NCBI GenBank assembly: GCA_023362775.1
Contig: JALMGJ010000002.1
Span: 57,299,914-57,363,913, forward strand
Direction: 5' to 3'
DNA length: 64,000 nucleotides
DNA from: Charina bottae
Taxonomy: Eukaryota > Chordata > Lepidosauria > Squamata > Charinaidae
The notes beneath the pieces were generated by a model, which was not told the origin of the DNA, ran no database searches, and worked only from the letters and a program-made list of their open reading frames with translations. Below are positions 43,874-55,410 of this stretch, one piece after another (the stretch's first letter is position 1; every line of letters begins with the position of its first letter). The translations under genes were made by a program, and so were the position numbers.

Positions 43874-44080
43874 GTTTCCAATCCCAGTCCATCTCAATTT
43901 GCTGATGGCTAAAATGTCAATTTGTAGTAGTTTCATTTCATCTTTCACTGTGTTGAGCATTCCTGTGTTCATGTTTCTTAAATTCCATCCTACTGTAATT
44001 CTATCTCTGCAGCTTCAGATTTTCTTTTCCTGGGTGACCCTGATGGGAATATATACTCTTGACATTCACTCCTGATGTTC
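41930..44080 (-). mobile_element. Decayed RTE LINE, divergent from the BovB-like copies
   Basis: Minus-strand pieces in order: endonuclease start (VKDEMKLLQIDILAISKLRW, 43870-43972), endonuclease middle (QDVLLEIGDWYAKIGN, 43321-43515; the conserved GDWNAK is GDWYAK), linker (42407-42886), and the RT motif A region (CFIDYRKTFDCVDHVKLW, 41883-42119). Stops and frameshifts separate all pieces and the 3' third is missing. A L2-type tail with GATA repeats is inserted at about 43685-43872. Target duplications were not found. Confidence 0.8.
43685..43872 (+). repeat. L2-type LINE 3' end with GATA array, nested in the RTE copy
   Basis: 'attgtgaacttcccagagtc', 'gggggagatgggtggtaata' and 'caaatttgatagataga' show the LINE tail running into about 15 GATA units. 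Confidence 0.87.
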
Positions 44081-46465
44081 TTTATTCCCTTGGGAATTCT
44101 GCAGTGCTAAGAGACACTCATCCCAAACAGCCAGATTTAAGAATAACAATCTCCCTCCAAAACTGAGAACGTTATAGCTAGAAAACATTTCTCTTGGCTT
44201 CAGAAGATGCAAGACTGAGTTTAAATTATTTTACTTGTTTCTTTGCTTAGAGCTGCTGAAACTTAATTTGCTCATCTTAATTAACCAAAACATGTTTTTA
44301 TTTGTAATGTCAGTTCTGCCTTTCCAAATTGTTTTTTACTTACCTATCAGCCAATAATACATTTTAAAAAGTCTTGAGGTGGGATTAAATAGTTTGTAGT
44401 AGAAAATTCTGCAAGAAACACATAAAATATAAATAATATTTTAATTAGTACTTACAAAGTTGATTGAACCTAATATTGATGTTCTACCAGAAGAATAAAA
44501 TAAGAAATAACATATTAAGGTAGGAATTGTCACAAAGGATGAATTGATCTCCATGAACTACTTTTGCCAAAGACAAGTGGTTGACAAAGAACAAGGAATA
44601 TATACTTCCATTATTTATTTGCTCATGTCCAGTGAAAAAATAAGAGTCAATATGTCACTCCAGCAATATCAAGCATTTTTCAGGTCCTTAAAATCACCCA
44701 ACATTCTGTCTGTCCCATCACTCTCACTTTGCATTTACCATGTAAGAAGTCAGAGATAACATAAGAATTAATCTATTATATTGCATTTATGCATTTTTGG
44801 CCTTAAAATATTATGTACTATTTATTATAGCATAATGGATAGAAAATACATTTGATGAGAAAGCACTTGTAAAATATATTTGTTCTAAAATTCAAGGGCT
44901 GACTGAAAACAACCCAACTGGTTAAAAACTTTTGATCAGATGGCTAGATCTTTGAGCAATTATCTTCTATTTTGATTAATAAGCAGAACTTTGACAGCAG
45001 CCCACCTCCAAAAACAAAACAAAACACTAAATCTATCGATTAGCTAATACATTAGCACCAAGTGGCTTGAAGCCATTCTTTCACAATGTCCTGGAATTAT
45101 ACTCTGTCAGAAGCATTGCAAGATAATTTAATAGCAGCTCTCTTCTGTCTAGGGTTGATTCATGCTCTGCTGTGATCTTACTGCAAGGAAAAATCTAGAA
45201 AAGCTTGTGCATAATATAGGATCAGGACATTTTAACAAGGGCCCCTTAAAACCTGAAGTCAGCATTTTCTAAAAGGAATCATCAAGAGAATTGCAGTATG
45301 ACTCATTAGATAGCACACCCAACTAATGGATTCACTATAATATATAAGTGGTGACAATGTAAGGTTGAGTCATGTGCATTTTGCTTAAAAATATGGAAAA
45401 AATATGGTACATTAAAGGATACAGGAAAAAAAGGAGTATCCACAATGGTATTTTATATCTTGGCTTTTCATTGTGCTCACTTTTATACCTGAGGTGAACT
45501 TCAGGTGAAGTTCAGTGGTTGGGAAAGGAGTGGGGGAACCATAATTTTTATTGTCTTATCTGAGACAAAATGGGCAGTTTATTACAAAATGGGCTGTAGG
45601 TCTCATCATGTACTGGTACAGGCTAACCAATTCTTGAGGGAGAGAAAAGTTGTAGAGATATTTATATAGTAAAATAAAATTTGAATGAAGGGATTATGAT
45701 GATGCATAAACACCTACTTGAAAGAAAGTACTACAGTTAACATAGTGACAGCTTAATGTTTTACAGTTTTATCAGTCTGAACACAATATCACAATTGAAT
45801 TTAGGGAGAAAAACATTTATATTGTGTCATATAAAGAGTTTAGGTAAATGAAGCACAACAAAAGGTCATATAAATTTAAAAAATAAATAAAAGATATTTT
45901 TTCTATAGCTTTCAAATGGTCAACTAATATCTAGTTATTTCTTAAAATAAGTAAATAAATGAATGTTAAAGGAATCTTGCAAAGTATCAGCTACCCAATA
46001 TTAAAGTATGGGTGTGGAATTCATGTATTTAAAAAGAAAGAGGAAGGAAAAGTTTTTCTACTGTTAAAACTGAAGGGGCTTATCTTCACTGACATCTTGT
46101 AAAAGAAGTATTTCCTTTTTTAAGTCACTACAGCACTTCCACACAACCACATTTTCACTCCCCAATCACTTCAAAATAGTCTACAGTAGCCCGTATCTTC
46201 GGTTCTGCCAACCTTGAAGCACTGAGAACTTGTGCTGTAGCAAACTAATGTTCACTCTAAGTTGATAAATAAAAATGTATGTCTCTGTGTGTATGTGTGT
46301 GTTTCTAAGGCCAGCCATTCACCAAAAAAAGCTAAAAGCAATTAAAAAATCCCAAAGTAATAACAGTTTACCATGCTGGGGAAGAAAAACAAAATCAAAT
46401 GTACCATCCTTAATAATATACCCTCACATCACATTTACACAGTGATTCATGAGATCAAACACCAT
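44081..46465. other. Unassigned AT-rich stretch, 2.4 kb
   Basis: No gene recognised; only short GT/AT and AAAAC runs. Confidence 0.55.
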
Positions 46466-46469
46466 CCTA

Positions 46470-47035
46470 CCCCAGAGCCTGAGGGAAGAGCCAGGTCTGA
46501 AGGACTTTCCTGAAAGCCGGCAGGGACAGGGCTGTGCATACCTTGGGATGGGGTGAGGAATGCTATTCCAAAAGGGCAGGCATGGAAATGGAGGGCACAC
46601 CTCCTAGGTCCCATAAGGTGATATTACTTTCTTGATGAGTCCTAGGATATGCCAACCCTCTTAGATCTAATAGGACAGAACAGAAACCACTTAGGAGAGG
46701 CAGTCCTGCAAATACACAGACCCTGCGCAGCAAAGGCTTTTATAAATGACCATGAGCACTTTGAATTGCACCTGGAAGCCAAGTGGTAATTTCACTAAGT
46801 AGTGGTGTTAAATGGGCATAAAATCATGCCCCATCACTGTTTGCAACCATCTGCCGTTTCTGAGTGGTTTTCAAGGACAGTCCTGTGTAAATCATGTTGC
46901 AGTAATCCAGCCATGAAGTCATGAAAGCATGAGTGCCCATGAGAAGAGCTTTCCAATCCAGAAATGTGCACAGTTGGTACACAAAATCGATCTTTGCAAA
47001 GGCCACAGCTGCCACCTGCTCCTCAAGCTATGATT
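46470..47035 (-). mobile_element. L2-type LINE 3' region with the end of ORF2
   Basis: The minus-strand frame 46824-47015 reads AVAFAKIDFVYQLCTFLDWK and MTSWLDYCNMIYTGLSLKTT, aligning with VAAVARRAFAQLQVVRQLRPFLD and SHIDYCNALSVGLPLKS of the LINE at 10646. The piece at 46740-46790 corresponds to the FQVQFKVLVITFKALHG block in another frame. The remainder to 46470 matches the ALWNILPLE and FRKDLKTW region. Strongly decayed. Confidence 0.75.
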
Positions 47036-47039
47036 TCAG

Positions 47040-49244
47040 GAGGGCACCCAGATTGTGCACCAGTTCGGCTAGGGAGCTGCAACCCCATTCAATCAATATC
47101 CCACTTTCTACAGATTCTAGAACAAAGCTCCCCTCATTCCTCCACAAATAGGGAAATAAAATAAATTAACTCCCTTCCCCATACGTTTTTGATTCATATT
47201 CTATGCATTAGTTTTATCATTTGCAAAAAAAAAAAAAAAACACAACCCTGAGTGGTTCTTCAGAAACTGTTCCAATACACAAAAGGCAAAGTTATAACAA
47301 TGAAATATATTTATTATGAATATTACAAAAGAGCACATATGCTTTTGAGTCCTTCAGGGTTTTTCATCTGCTAGGTAGTAGACAAAGGATGGGGTAGTGG
47401 GAGAAAAATGACACTTAAATAATAGAGCTACATTTACTTACAGATTTAGGATGGAATGTAAAAGAAGTCAAGCATTCATATAAAGGTTTGTGCTTGTACT
47501 CGGATGGTTCCCAGGGATGCTAACTTTTAAAAGATACATATGTTACTTAGGTCCATTTCTATCCTTAGATGAAATACCTTGTCTTCTTATTGCAGGTGCA
47601 CTCATGGTACAGAATAGATGATTGGAAAACACAAAGGTTTACATGCATACCAGCATAATACAGAGAGGATTTTAAAATTTTGGATGGTTTGTAGGCCAAA
47701 ACCTGGGTCAGTGGAGAGACCAAAAAGACTATGAGGCCAGATGTCCCAACACTTGTGTGAATTAATGCCTAGCAAAGTCTTCTCTCACTTGCATTCAGCT
47801 CTGCAGACTTGATTTGATCAATCTCTATTAACCTTCCTAGAAGAAGATACCAAGCATTTATATCTGAACACCTATACCTTCAATTCCATATAACAGTTGC
47901 TTCACACACACAAACACAGATACACAAGAATGATATAAATGATATTGGTTTTTGTTATTTAGTTTAAATATTCATTTATACCTTATTAACTATTACATAT
48001 ATTTGCCTTTTAAAAAAGAGAAATACGTTGAAATAAATTGAAATGAATAGAAATGAAATTTTTTCACGCCTGGCTACAATGAATTTCATGCTTAAACTCT
48101 GAAATAACACTAGGGAGCCTTAGTGCTCAAATTATGAGGAGAAATATATGGATTGCTTAATGAAATGTACAACTTGTTTTGGGTTGAACTCAGGAATGAG
48201 GTACATTATCTGGTAGCTAAGGATGATAATTTCAGTTTCTCTGCACTTCAAGGTTTTCTTCCTTATAATAAGTACATTTTCATACTGATGTAATGTTTTT
48301 TAAAGTATGCAATTTTTGCACATCTCCCTTTACATAGATTTTCCAGCATCATTTTACCCAATATACGTATTTGTACAATTAATTTCCAGCACTATAATAG
48401 ATCATTAATCTATATATTTTTATATTTCCTCTAATAAAGGCATGCTCGTACCCATTTTTATTGGAAAATGGGATCACATTCAGAAACTACGATTTTTCAA
48501 AGGATAACTGTGTTTTGGCTCTCAGATTAGCTCAATACTATGCAAGTTCCTATTAAAATGTAAATCTTCTCTCCCAAAACATGTAAGAATGTTTAAGTGG
48601 ACTGTCTTGAAAGATAAGGACAAACTTGTTTAGCAGTGAATGTAGACCGAGCTCTAGATAACCAGCTGGGATAATGTGGAAAGTGGTCAAGAAGAGTCTT
48701 TCACAGCCCAGTATATTTCACAAAGAAGCACAGGAGATCCATCTTTAGTCTTCTAAAACTGCTGGGGAGCAGGAATTGCCCCCTTCAATGCTATTCCTCA
48801 ACATAATTTGAGTACTTCTGGTGAGGAGGAGTAACATTGTCCCACTGTGAGACTGAACATGAAAAAAGAATGCTTCAGTGCATTCTTTAGAAGGTTTTTA
48901 GGAACTAAAAGGTCCAAATTAAAAGAAATCCAAGGCAGAAATTCATTTGCTACCAGGGGAAAGAAGGCAAAATCTTTTCAATGTAAACTCAGTCTTTTCT
49001 CCAGGCCCTGGAAAGTGGTAATGCAGCTTTTTCTGTGGTTTATATTTCTTTCTTTCATGAGATAATTGCTCTGCTGCTGCACACCATGATAGAGCAATAG
49101 TTATGAGCCCACCAGGCCACCATGTTTCTCCTCAAGGCTTCTGAAATACTACATCATGATTGTGACAAGCCTCTGTAGGCTAACATATTCCATAGTGCTC
49201 CTTAAAAGTGGTTGGTGATTTGGAATCCTGACAGCAAGCAACAT
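47040..49244. other. Unassigned stretch, 2.2 kb
   Basis: It contains a poly-A run at about 47226-47240 and a weak hammerhead-like relic on the minus strand at 47335-47385 (see findings). No gene recognised. Confidence 0.5.
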
Positions 49245-49357
49245 CCTGCTCTGAATGCACCTCCAACAGTTAAACTCCCCGTTGGGGGAGATGGGCGATC
49301 ATATAAATTTGAACGATCAATCAATCAATCAATCAATCAATAAAAAAAATAAAATAA
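49245..49357 (+). repeat. L2-type LINE 3' end with CAAT repeats
   Basis: 'aaactccccgttgggggaga', 'tgggcgatcatataaatttg' followed by about six CAAT units and an A-rich tail. The tail repeat differs from the AATA and GATA versions elsewhere. Confidence 0.8.
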
Positions 49358-50185
49358 ACTGGTTGGAACTGGTATGCTCCTTAGATGCTTTCTCTCAAAC
49401 CATCCTCTCTGCAGGACGGTTATACCTATGCTGAATTCAGGTTTCTATTCCACTTATCTATCGGCTTACATTGCAGAGACTTTGGTGATGTTTATTTGAA
49501 ATTCTTTCTGTAGCTTTGTTTGTCCAACTGACCATGTCTTTGTAGCATTTTCTCCCTGATAGTAGGGCTGCAGAAAGTGTTCTCACACCAATTTCCTGTC
49601 CCTGGTGGGATCTGCAATGACACTAACCAGCATATACAATGAACAGTTTTCTTCATTAAACCTGGGAATGTTCACAGGTAACATAACCTTCAGGAAGAGC
49701 ACATAGTCTTCTCCAACACAATACAATCAGATCAAACCCAGAAGTCTAACTATTGAGAAGCTAGACTGAGTTGTTCCTTGTTTCAAGCTCTTAAAGGCAC
49801 ATACCCCATGCTTGGTTCCTCCTTTCCCCCCTTTTATGCAACTAAACTTTGTTGTTACATAGTTGGAAATTTGGCAGCAGTTTTTCAGAAATTGAATTTT
49901 CTCCACAACCTTCTTGATATGCTTTCCCCTTTTATATTCCTGGGATTTGCATAAGATTTTTCATTTTCGTTCCTGTTTTCTGAGTTTGGGGCAAAACTGT
50001 CTAAGCGCTCTTATTTTTATTTTAATCTTTCTTGAGTTGGGCTGAAGGAAAGAGATCTAGGAATCTTCCCAAACCAAGAATAGTCAGGTAAAGATTAGAC
50101 TGTGGTAGCAGCCTATCAGAATTCCAGATGCAAAGTCATATTCCCCCATATTGTTATTAGCATAGATTTATTTATTTATTTATTT
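49358..50185. other. Unassigned stretch
   Basis: A short TTTA run at 50165-50190 abuts the SINE to the right. No gene recognised. Confidence 0.5.
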
Positions 50186-50189
50186 ATTT

Positions 50190-50448
50190 AGGTAGCCAGT
50201 TTGGTCTAGTGGTTAAGTCAATGGACTAGAAACCAGGAGTCTGAGAGTTCTAGTCCCACCTTAGGCATGAAAGCCGGCTGGGTGACCTTTGGCCAGTCAC
50301 TCTCAGCCCAACTCATCTCACAGGGTTGTTGTGGGGAAAACAGGAGGAGGAAGGAGTATTTGGTATGTTTGACACCTTGAGTTATTTATAAAAATAATAA
50401 AGGTGGAATATAAAATAAATAAATAAAAATAAAATAAAAATGTTTAGA
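50190..50448 (+). mobile_element. tRNA-head SINE with L2-type tail, copy 1
   Basis: Head 'gccagtttggtctagtggtt' (A-box region) and 'gagagttctagtcccacctt' (B-box region), then 'aaagccggctgggtgacctt' and 'ctcacagggttgttgtgggg'. The tail 'accttgagttatttataaaa' and 'aaaggtggaatataaaataa' resembles an L2-type LINE end. Copy 2 is at 50584. Confidence 0.85.
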
Positions 50449-50482
50449 CTGAAGAAGCAGCAACTTTAATAAATAAGATTAC

Positions 50483-50550
50483 CTGCTGGCTGGGGAATTC
50501 TGGGAGTTGAAGTCCACACATCTTAAAGTCCCCAAGGTTGAAAAACACTG
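50483..50550 (+). mobile_element. Right half of the palindromic hAT-type miniature element
   Basis: 'tgctggctggggaattctgg', 'agttgaagtccacacatctt' and 'ccaaggttgaaaaacactg' match the right half of the element at 26838-26959. The left half is absent. Confidence 0.65.
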
Positions 50551-50583
50551 GACGAGACACATACACAGTTTGCACTATTTCAG

Positions 50584-50821
50584 AGGCAGATTTGGTCTAG
50601 TGGTTAAGGCAACGGGCTAGAAACCAGGAGACCATGAGTTCTAGTCCTGCCTTAGGCATGAAAGCCGGCTGGGTGACCTTGGGCCAGTCACTCTTTCTCA
50701 GCCAAACTCACCTCACAGGGTTGCTGTTGTGAGGAAAATAGGAGGAGGAAGGAGCATTTGGTATGTTCACCACCTTGAGTTATTTATAAAAATTATAAAG
50801 GTAGGATAGAAAATTAATTAA

Positions 50822-50863
<42 letters not shown>
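50584..50863 (+). mobile_element. tRNA-head SINE with L2-type tail, copy 2, plus AAT microsatellite
   Basis: Same head and body as 50190-50448 with few differences ('agatttggtctagtggttaa', 'gggtgaccttgggccagtca', 'aaaggtaggatagaaaatta'). The tail runs into about 13 AAT units (50825-50863). The two copies lie head-to-tail about 140 bases apart. Confidence 0.87.
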
Positions 50864-50865
<2 letters not shown>

Positions 50866-50869
50866 TGCA

Positions 50870-51387
50870 TTGTTGGAACTAATGAGACTTTTTATCTCCC
50901 AAATGGGGCTTCAAGAACGATAATAGTTTGCAGGAGTGATCAACCTGCTGCCTATGGCCCAATTTCAAAGAAGTTTAAACCCATCCCTTGCCTACTTCTA
51001 CAATAGTGATTTGTGCCAGTCCCAGAAAGAGAAGAGGGGACTGGAAAGAAAAAGACAGAAGAGGATTACAGAAAGAGAGAAAAGGACAGCCAAAGGAAAG
51101 ACATAATACAAAGGTGTGGTAAAAAGACCAAAAAAAAAAGTTATTCCATTTATTTTAGCTCTGGCTCGCTGCAGCTGAGGAAGACACAACCACATAAGGT
51201 CTCTGCCACCTCTTGTCCCTCACCCAGGTCCATATATAGAGTAAAAAACAAAATCATCTACTCTTTTCAAAAATTGGAAATCTGCCCTACAAAAGATTCC
51301 TATTTTCTCTGCATCACTATCGGACAAGAAAATCCTACTACTACGTGGTTCAAAGTAAGAAAAAAACTAAACCTGTATGGTTATGGA
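50870..51387. other. Unassigned stretch with a purine-rich patch
   Basis: 51020-51145 is strongly A/G-rich and gives a lysine/glutamate-rich open frame (51013-51393) without a recognised domain. I regard the frame as compositional. Confidence 0.45.
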
Positions 51388-51660
51388 ATGTAATTGTATG
51401 AGGGAATGACCTTGGGAGACAGGGGGAAGAGATGCTGCCTAGGGTACGATGAGATAAGGAGGGTGGGGAGCCTGCAGCTGCATAACTGGAAGAGAAAGAA
51501 ACTCAGAAAGGAACCTCCCTAAATTATCATGCTGTAAAAAGAGACAGTGGGAGATTTGTTCTTTCAGACTTGCAAGATTCTGTTAATGTAGCCCTTACAA
51601 TAAAATAGATTGAGCTCATCTGGTCGTGTTTCATGTCTGGTCTACCTGGGAAGGCTGACA
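51388..51660 (+). mobile_element. Solo LTR, copy 2
   Basis: A 273-bp unit from TGTAATTGTATGAGGG to AAGGCTGACA with 5-bp target duplications TGGAA at 51383-51387 and 51661-51665. It shares landmarks with 27675-27936: 'gggaatga', 'ttgggagacagg', 'ttcagactt', 'gattctgttaatgta', 'cttacaataaa' and a 'tgtctgg' U5-like part. No internal region is present. Confidence 0.86.
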
Positions 51661-51665
51661 TGGAA

Positions 51666-52309
51666 GCATTTGCTTCCAAGATTTTTCTTGCCTTTCTTTC
51701 CCTCTCAGTTGCAATTTATTCTATTTTTATGCATCCCCTTACTCATAGAGACTAACAGTGGAAAACTGATTCCTACAATTAGCACAATTTTGATTTTGTA
51801 TGCTAATTTTCTTTCCAATGTGCTGACTGCTTTATGAGTATCTCTTTGAACAGAACTGATCAACTGGTTCAAGAGAGATTAATGTAGGAAGGGGCCATCT
51901 TTAAGTTGACTAGAGGAGCAGGGAAATAGACTCACATTTTCCAACCTGATGATGGACAAAAGGTAATGGCTGGTTTGAAAGTGCTGAATTTGAACCACAC
52001 TTCACAAAAGTCCAAATCACATCTGTAATAACATAGAATTTTAGACATTTCTTTCCCATTTCTTTTCTGTGTTACTCATCTTTGCCACACTGTGGCCTTG
52101 TTATGAACAGCTGTATTTGTTTAGCAGCTCCTAAGAAGGTAAAACCACTGGCTTGATGAATGCCAGGTTTGTGAATATGCTGGTCTATGACCATAATAAA
52201 GATTTGATTTGATTCAAGGGACATTTAACTCCTATAATCCATCTTCTACAGTGGTTACTATTTTGACATATACTTATTTTCCATGTTGGCTAATATTGTT
52301 ATACACTCA
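51666..52309. other. Unassigned stretch
   Basis: No gene or repeat recognised. Confidence 0.5.
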
Positions 52310-52440
52310 TTTATTTGTTGATTTTATATCACCTTTTTTCTTCAGGAGCTCAGAGTAGCTTACATATAATCTCCACTATCTCCACAACTACAACCCCATG
52401 AAATTAACTGTGCTGAGAGAGAGGGACTGTCCCAAAGATA
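52310..52440 (-). repeat. Decayed MIR-like SINE with L2-type tail
   Basis: 'atttatttgttgattttata', 'ggagctcagagtagcttaca' and 'gtgctgagagagagggactg' are the reverse complement of the MIR-like body and LINE-type tail, as at 40301-40480. Confidence 0.6.
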
Positions 52441-52626
52441 CCCAGGAAGTTTTCATAGATTTCCAGATTCCATAGATTTCCAAAAACACTTGAATATTCA
52501 GCGTGGAATTTATATTCATTATCATGAAATGTCACTTGAGTCTGAGCAGGGTCCAAATGTAGCCTATTTATAGCATGTTTCTTCCTTTCCAGTTTAAGTA
52601 ATAAGGGATACTCAACTATTTCCAAA

Positions 52627-52976
52627 AGCAAAATAGAAAAGCCAAAAGACCAGAATACCTCCTTGCCAGCAATCAACACTCAGATATGCAAAGATTAACA
52701 CCAGGCTTAGCACCAGAGGAACAATCAAACAGCACAATATACCCTAATCAAGGAACTATTAACTCAGTCAATCAACCAAGCAGCAAACAACAGCCCAATC
52801 AAGGAACTACCAAGGAGAGAACAACAACTCCACCAACACAAGCAGGACAAGCCAGGGTATATAAACAGAGAGCAAGTCCCACTCCCTTTTTGCACTGAAG
52901 ATGTTGCCTAGTCTGGCAATGAAACGTCTACAAAAAAAAAAAAAAAACAAGGCTCAGAGAGCACCAGGGACTCCAC
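52627..52976 (+). mobile_element. Penelope-like element family B, copy 4 (5'-truncated)
   Basis: Plus-strand copy beginning within the C-terminal coding part ('agaaaagccaaaagaccaga') and ending in the terminal repeat ('accagggactccaca'). The low-complexity C-terminal frame 52686-52898 is open. No inverted arm is attached, and the outermost 30 bases of the terminal repeat are missing. A poly-A run (52932-52947) interrupts the repeat. Confidence 0.82.
52887..52936 (+). ncRNA. Hammerhead-ribozyme-like motif, PLE-B copy 4
   Basis: TTTTTGCACTGAAGA, stem II TTGCC/GGCAA with loop TAGTCT, GAAACGTC, then TACAAAA. Core and GUC triplet are intact; stem I has one mismatch. Confidence 0.62.
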
Positions 52977-52979
52977 AAA

Positions 52980-53588
52980 ATGCCTTTATTAAGGTATTAT
53001 TGGCCACATGTGATTGGAACTGTGTGTTATATCTATGTACTGTGCACAGCACAAATTATAATCATGTAACAGAGAAGCAATGCAACTTGCCATTAATTAG
53101 TATGTCATCCATGTATCTGAAAGTATCTTCCTTATCCAGAGATAATTCCCACATTTGCAATTTACCACTAAAGCACTGGACTAGAAACACAGAAAGCTGC
53201 CATGTGGGGCCACTCAAAAATGCTAAATTATACCTTGCAAATTGGCAGTTAAGCAAATTGGGCAGAATTACATCCAGACTTTTACATTTTCCAGAGAGAA
53301 GTGGTTTTTAATTAAAAGCAGTCTGACTGCATTGTGTCCACCTGTGTCACGCCCTTTTCTTTCAGAGGCATCCCCTTGAGTTACCCGTCATTTATGCCAG
53401 TATAATCTATTTTGCAATCAGAAACACTCTCTTTCCTAGCCAATTGGATTTCCCCCTTTTTTTAAGGTATTCAGCTTCCAAGATGAACAAGCCATAGTGC
53501 TTTGTACAGTACAGGTGAAAAGGGGACTGCTAATTAAGGCTTATTAGTCACTGTCATTCCTTTCTGAACTAAAGCAGGTGACGTTCGA
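52980..53588. other. Unassigned stretch
   Basis: No gene or repeat recognised. Confidence 0.5.
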
Positions 53589-53589
53589 A

Positions 53590-53830
53590 CAATTTATTTA
53601 TTTATTTTATTTATTTTATTTATATAACCGCCCATCTCCCCCAATGGGGAACTCTGGACGGTTTACAATTCATCTTATTCACACTCGAGGTCACAATTCA
53701 AGCAACTGAACTCATCAGAATAAACACCCATAATCACTCTTTATCCACTTCATCACCATTCAAGCCATATTTTGTCCCCACTTGCCTGTCCAAAGCTGCC
53801 ACTCTGAACGCATTACATGAATTTCTTTCT
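53590..53830 (-). repeat. L2-type LINE 3' end with TTTA/TTTTA run
   Basis: 'ataaccgcccatctccccca', 'gggaactctggacggtttac' is the reverse complement of the LINE end; the tail is the TTTA-rich run at 53593-53624. The region to 53830 probably holds its 3' untranslated part. Confidence 0.7.
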
Positions 53831-55010
53831 GAGAGCTGCAGAAAGTATCAGAGGGGATCACATACATCTTACTTGAGGAACATTTTTGTCAAGCCAGACA
53901 ACTCCTGGAAATTTATGATCTCTCATATTTCTGCCTAGTAGCCTATCCAGCCAGCTTCTTCAGGCTTAGTGGAATGTTTTCCCAGGGAGAATTTGCAATT
54001 GTCATTCTCTCAAGAGGGAGCAATTATATCACTGGAATTAATAGGACAAGTTCAAAGTTGAGTCATTTTCAACCTAATTCAATATAACAAAAGGAAGTGC
54101 ATAATATTGGATTAATTAAACTAGAATTTACTACTGGGTAGCCAGGAGTCCCTTGTTTGTTTGTTTGTTTGTTTGTTTTAAATCAGGTAGAATTTTGCTT
54201 CCAAATCGGAACATAGTGCCAAGAGCAGAAGTTAAAATCACATACTTAGTGCCAAGGCAATTATTTTGAAACAGAAGAGGACAGGTTCAATCCCTTAGAT
54301 CCTGGTTTTTAAAAAGGTAGTGCTGTATAGATCAGCAGGGTTTCTACATGGATCAGGCAGCTTTCTCTGTTCCTGGATTACCAATGTAAACAAATAAATC
54401 CAGTGCATTTCTCATCATCTCTACAGCTATGTTTTTAAAAGTGCAGCTTCTAATACCTCTCTTAATTCCCATGACATACTTTACTAAGCCCTGGTGAAAG
54501 CACTTTCATTCACTCAAAGCTAAATACCAATGTTATATTCAATTTTTGCTTAACAATGCTTGAGAAGTAATCTCAGATAGATAGGAAGACCCTATTTGTC
54601 TTGATTTATAAAGTACAATATATTCCCATAATATATATTCATATGATTAGTTTTATGTTTTATAGTTGTTTTATAACTGGAATACAGGTAAGTTTTCTCT
54701 CACTGAGGATGATGCTCTTGGAGAAAAATTCTTCTGGTCCAACTCATGTGTGTATATGTATGTTGTGCATATTGTAGGAGGAATAGCAGCAGCAGCATAA
54801 CTGTAGTAATAACAGCATAAATACTAAAATTATTTAGATTTCACTCATCCAGCAATATTTATAATAAATTTTTACATATCACTTGCTTCCAAATGTATTA
54901 AAACATTATAAACCATTTATCCTGATGTAGTCAGTTAATACATTGGGTTGGAGCTAAACTTAGGCATCCTTAAGTTTTTTCCATACATTAGCCTGGAGAT
55001 ACTTGTCTCC
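53831..55010. other. Unassigned stretch
   Basis: A TTTG run of about six units lies at 54153-54178. No gene recognised. Confidence 0.5.
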
Positions 55011-55011
55011 T

Positions 55012-55237
55012 GAGAGACAGTTTGGTGTAGTGGTTAAGGCATCAGGCTAGAAACCAGAAGACCGTGAGTTCTAGTCCCGCTTTAGGTACAAAGCCACCCT
55101 GGGCTAGACACTCTCTCTCAGACCTAGGAAGGAGCCAATGGCAAACCACTTCTGAAAAAACCTTGCCATGAAAACTGCAGGGACTTGTCCAGGCAGTCTC
55201 CGAAAATCGGACACGATTGAACGGATTAAAAAAAGAC
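55012..55237 (+). mobile_element. tRNA-head SINE with RTE/BovB-type tail
   Basis: The head 'cagtttggtgtagtggttaa' and 'gtgagttctagtcccgcttt' is the same as in the SINEs at 50190 and 50584. After 'ctctctctcagacctaggaa' it changes to 'ggcaaaccacttctgaaaaa', 'ccttgccatgaaaactgcag', 'gacttgtccaggcagtctcc' and 'atcggacacgattgaacgga', an RTE-like end, with a short poly-A. Confidence 0.85.
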
Positions 55238-55349
55238 ATTAAAGGTCATGAGATAGCAGTGTAGTCTATGAGAGAGGGTTTTGGCCCCACCCAGTGAGAG
55301 AATTCAGCTGGGTGGTCTCCCTCAGCTGCTCCATTCCGCAGCAGAACAC

Positions 55350-55410
55350 TGAAGGGACTTGTCCAGGCAGTCTTGAGAATTGGACACAATTGAATGGATT
55401 AAAAAAAAAA
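55350..55410 (+). repeat. Second RTE-type SINE tail
   Basis: 'gaagggacttgtccaggcag' and 'attggacacaattgaatgga' repeat the tail of the preceding SINE and end in poly-A. The sequence before it (55238-55349) does not match the SINE head, so this is a truncated or chimeric copy. Confidence 0.7.

Noticed and set aside
49317..49340. CAAT direct repeats considered as a CRISPR-like array
   Set aside because: Uninterrupted tetranucleotide repeat without spacers, in a vertebrate genome.
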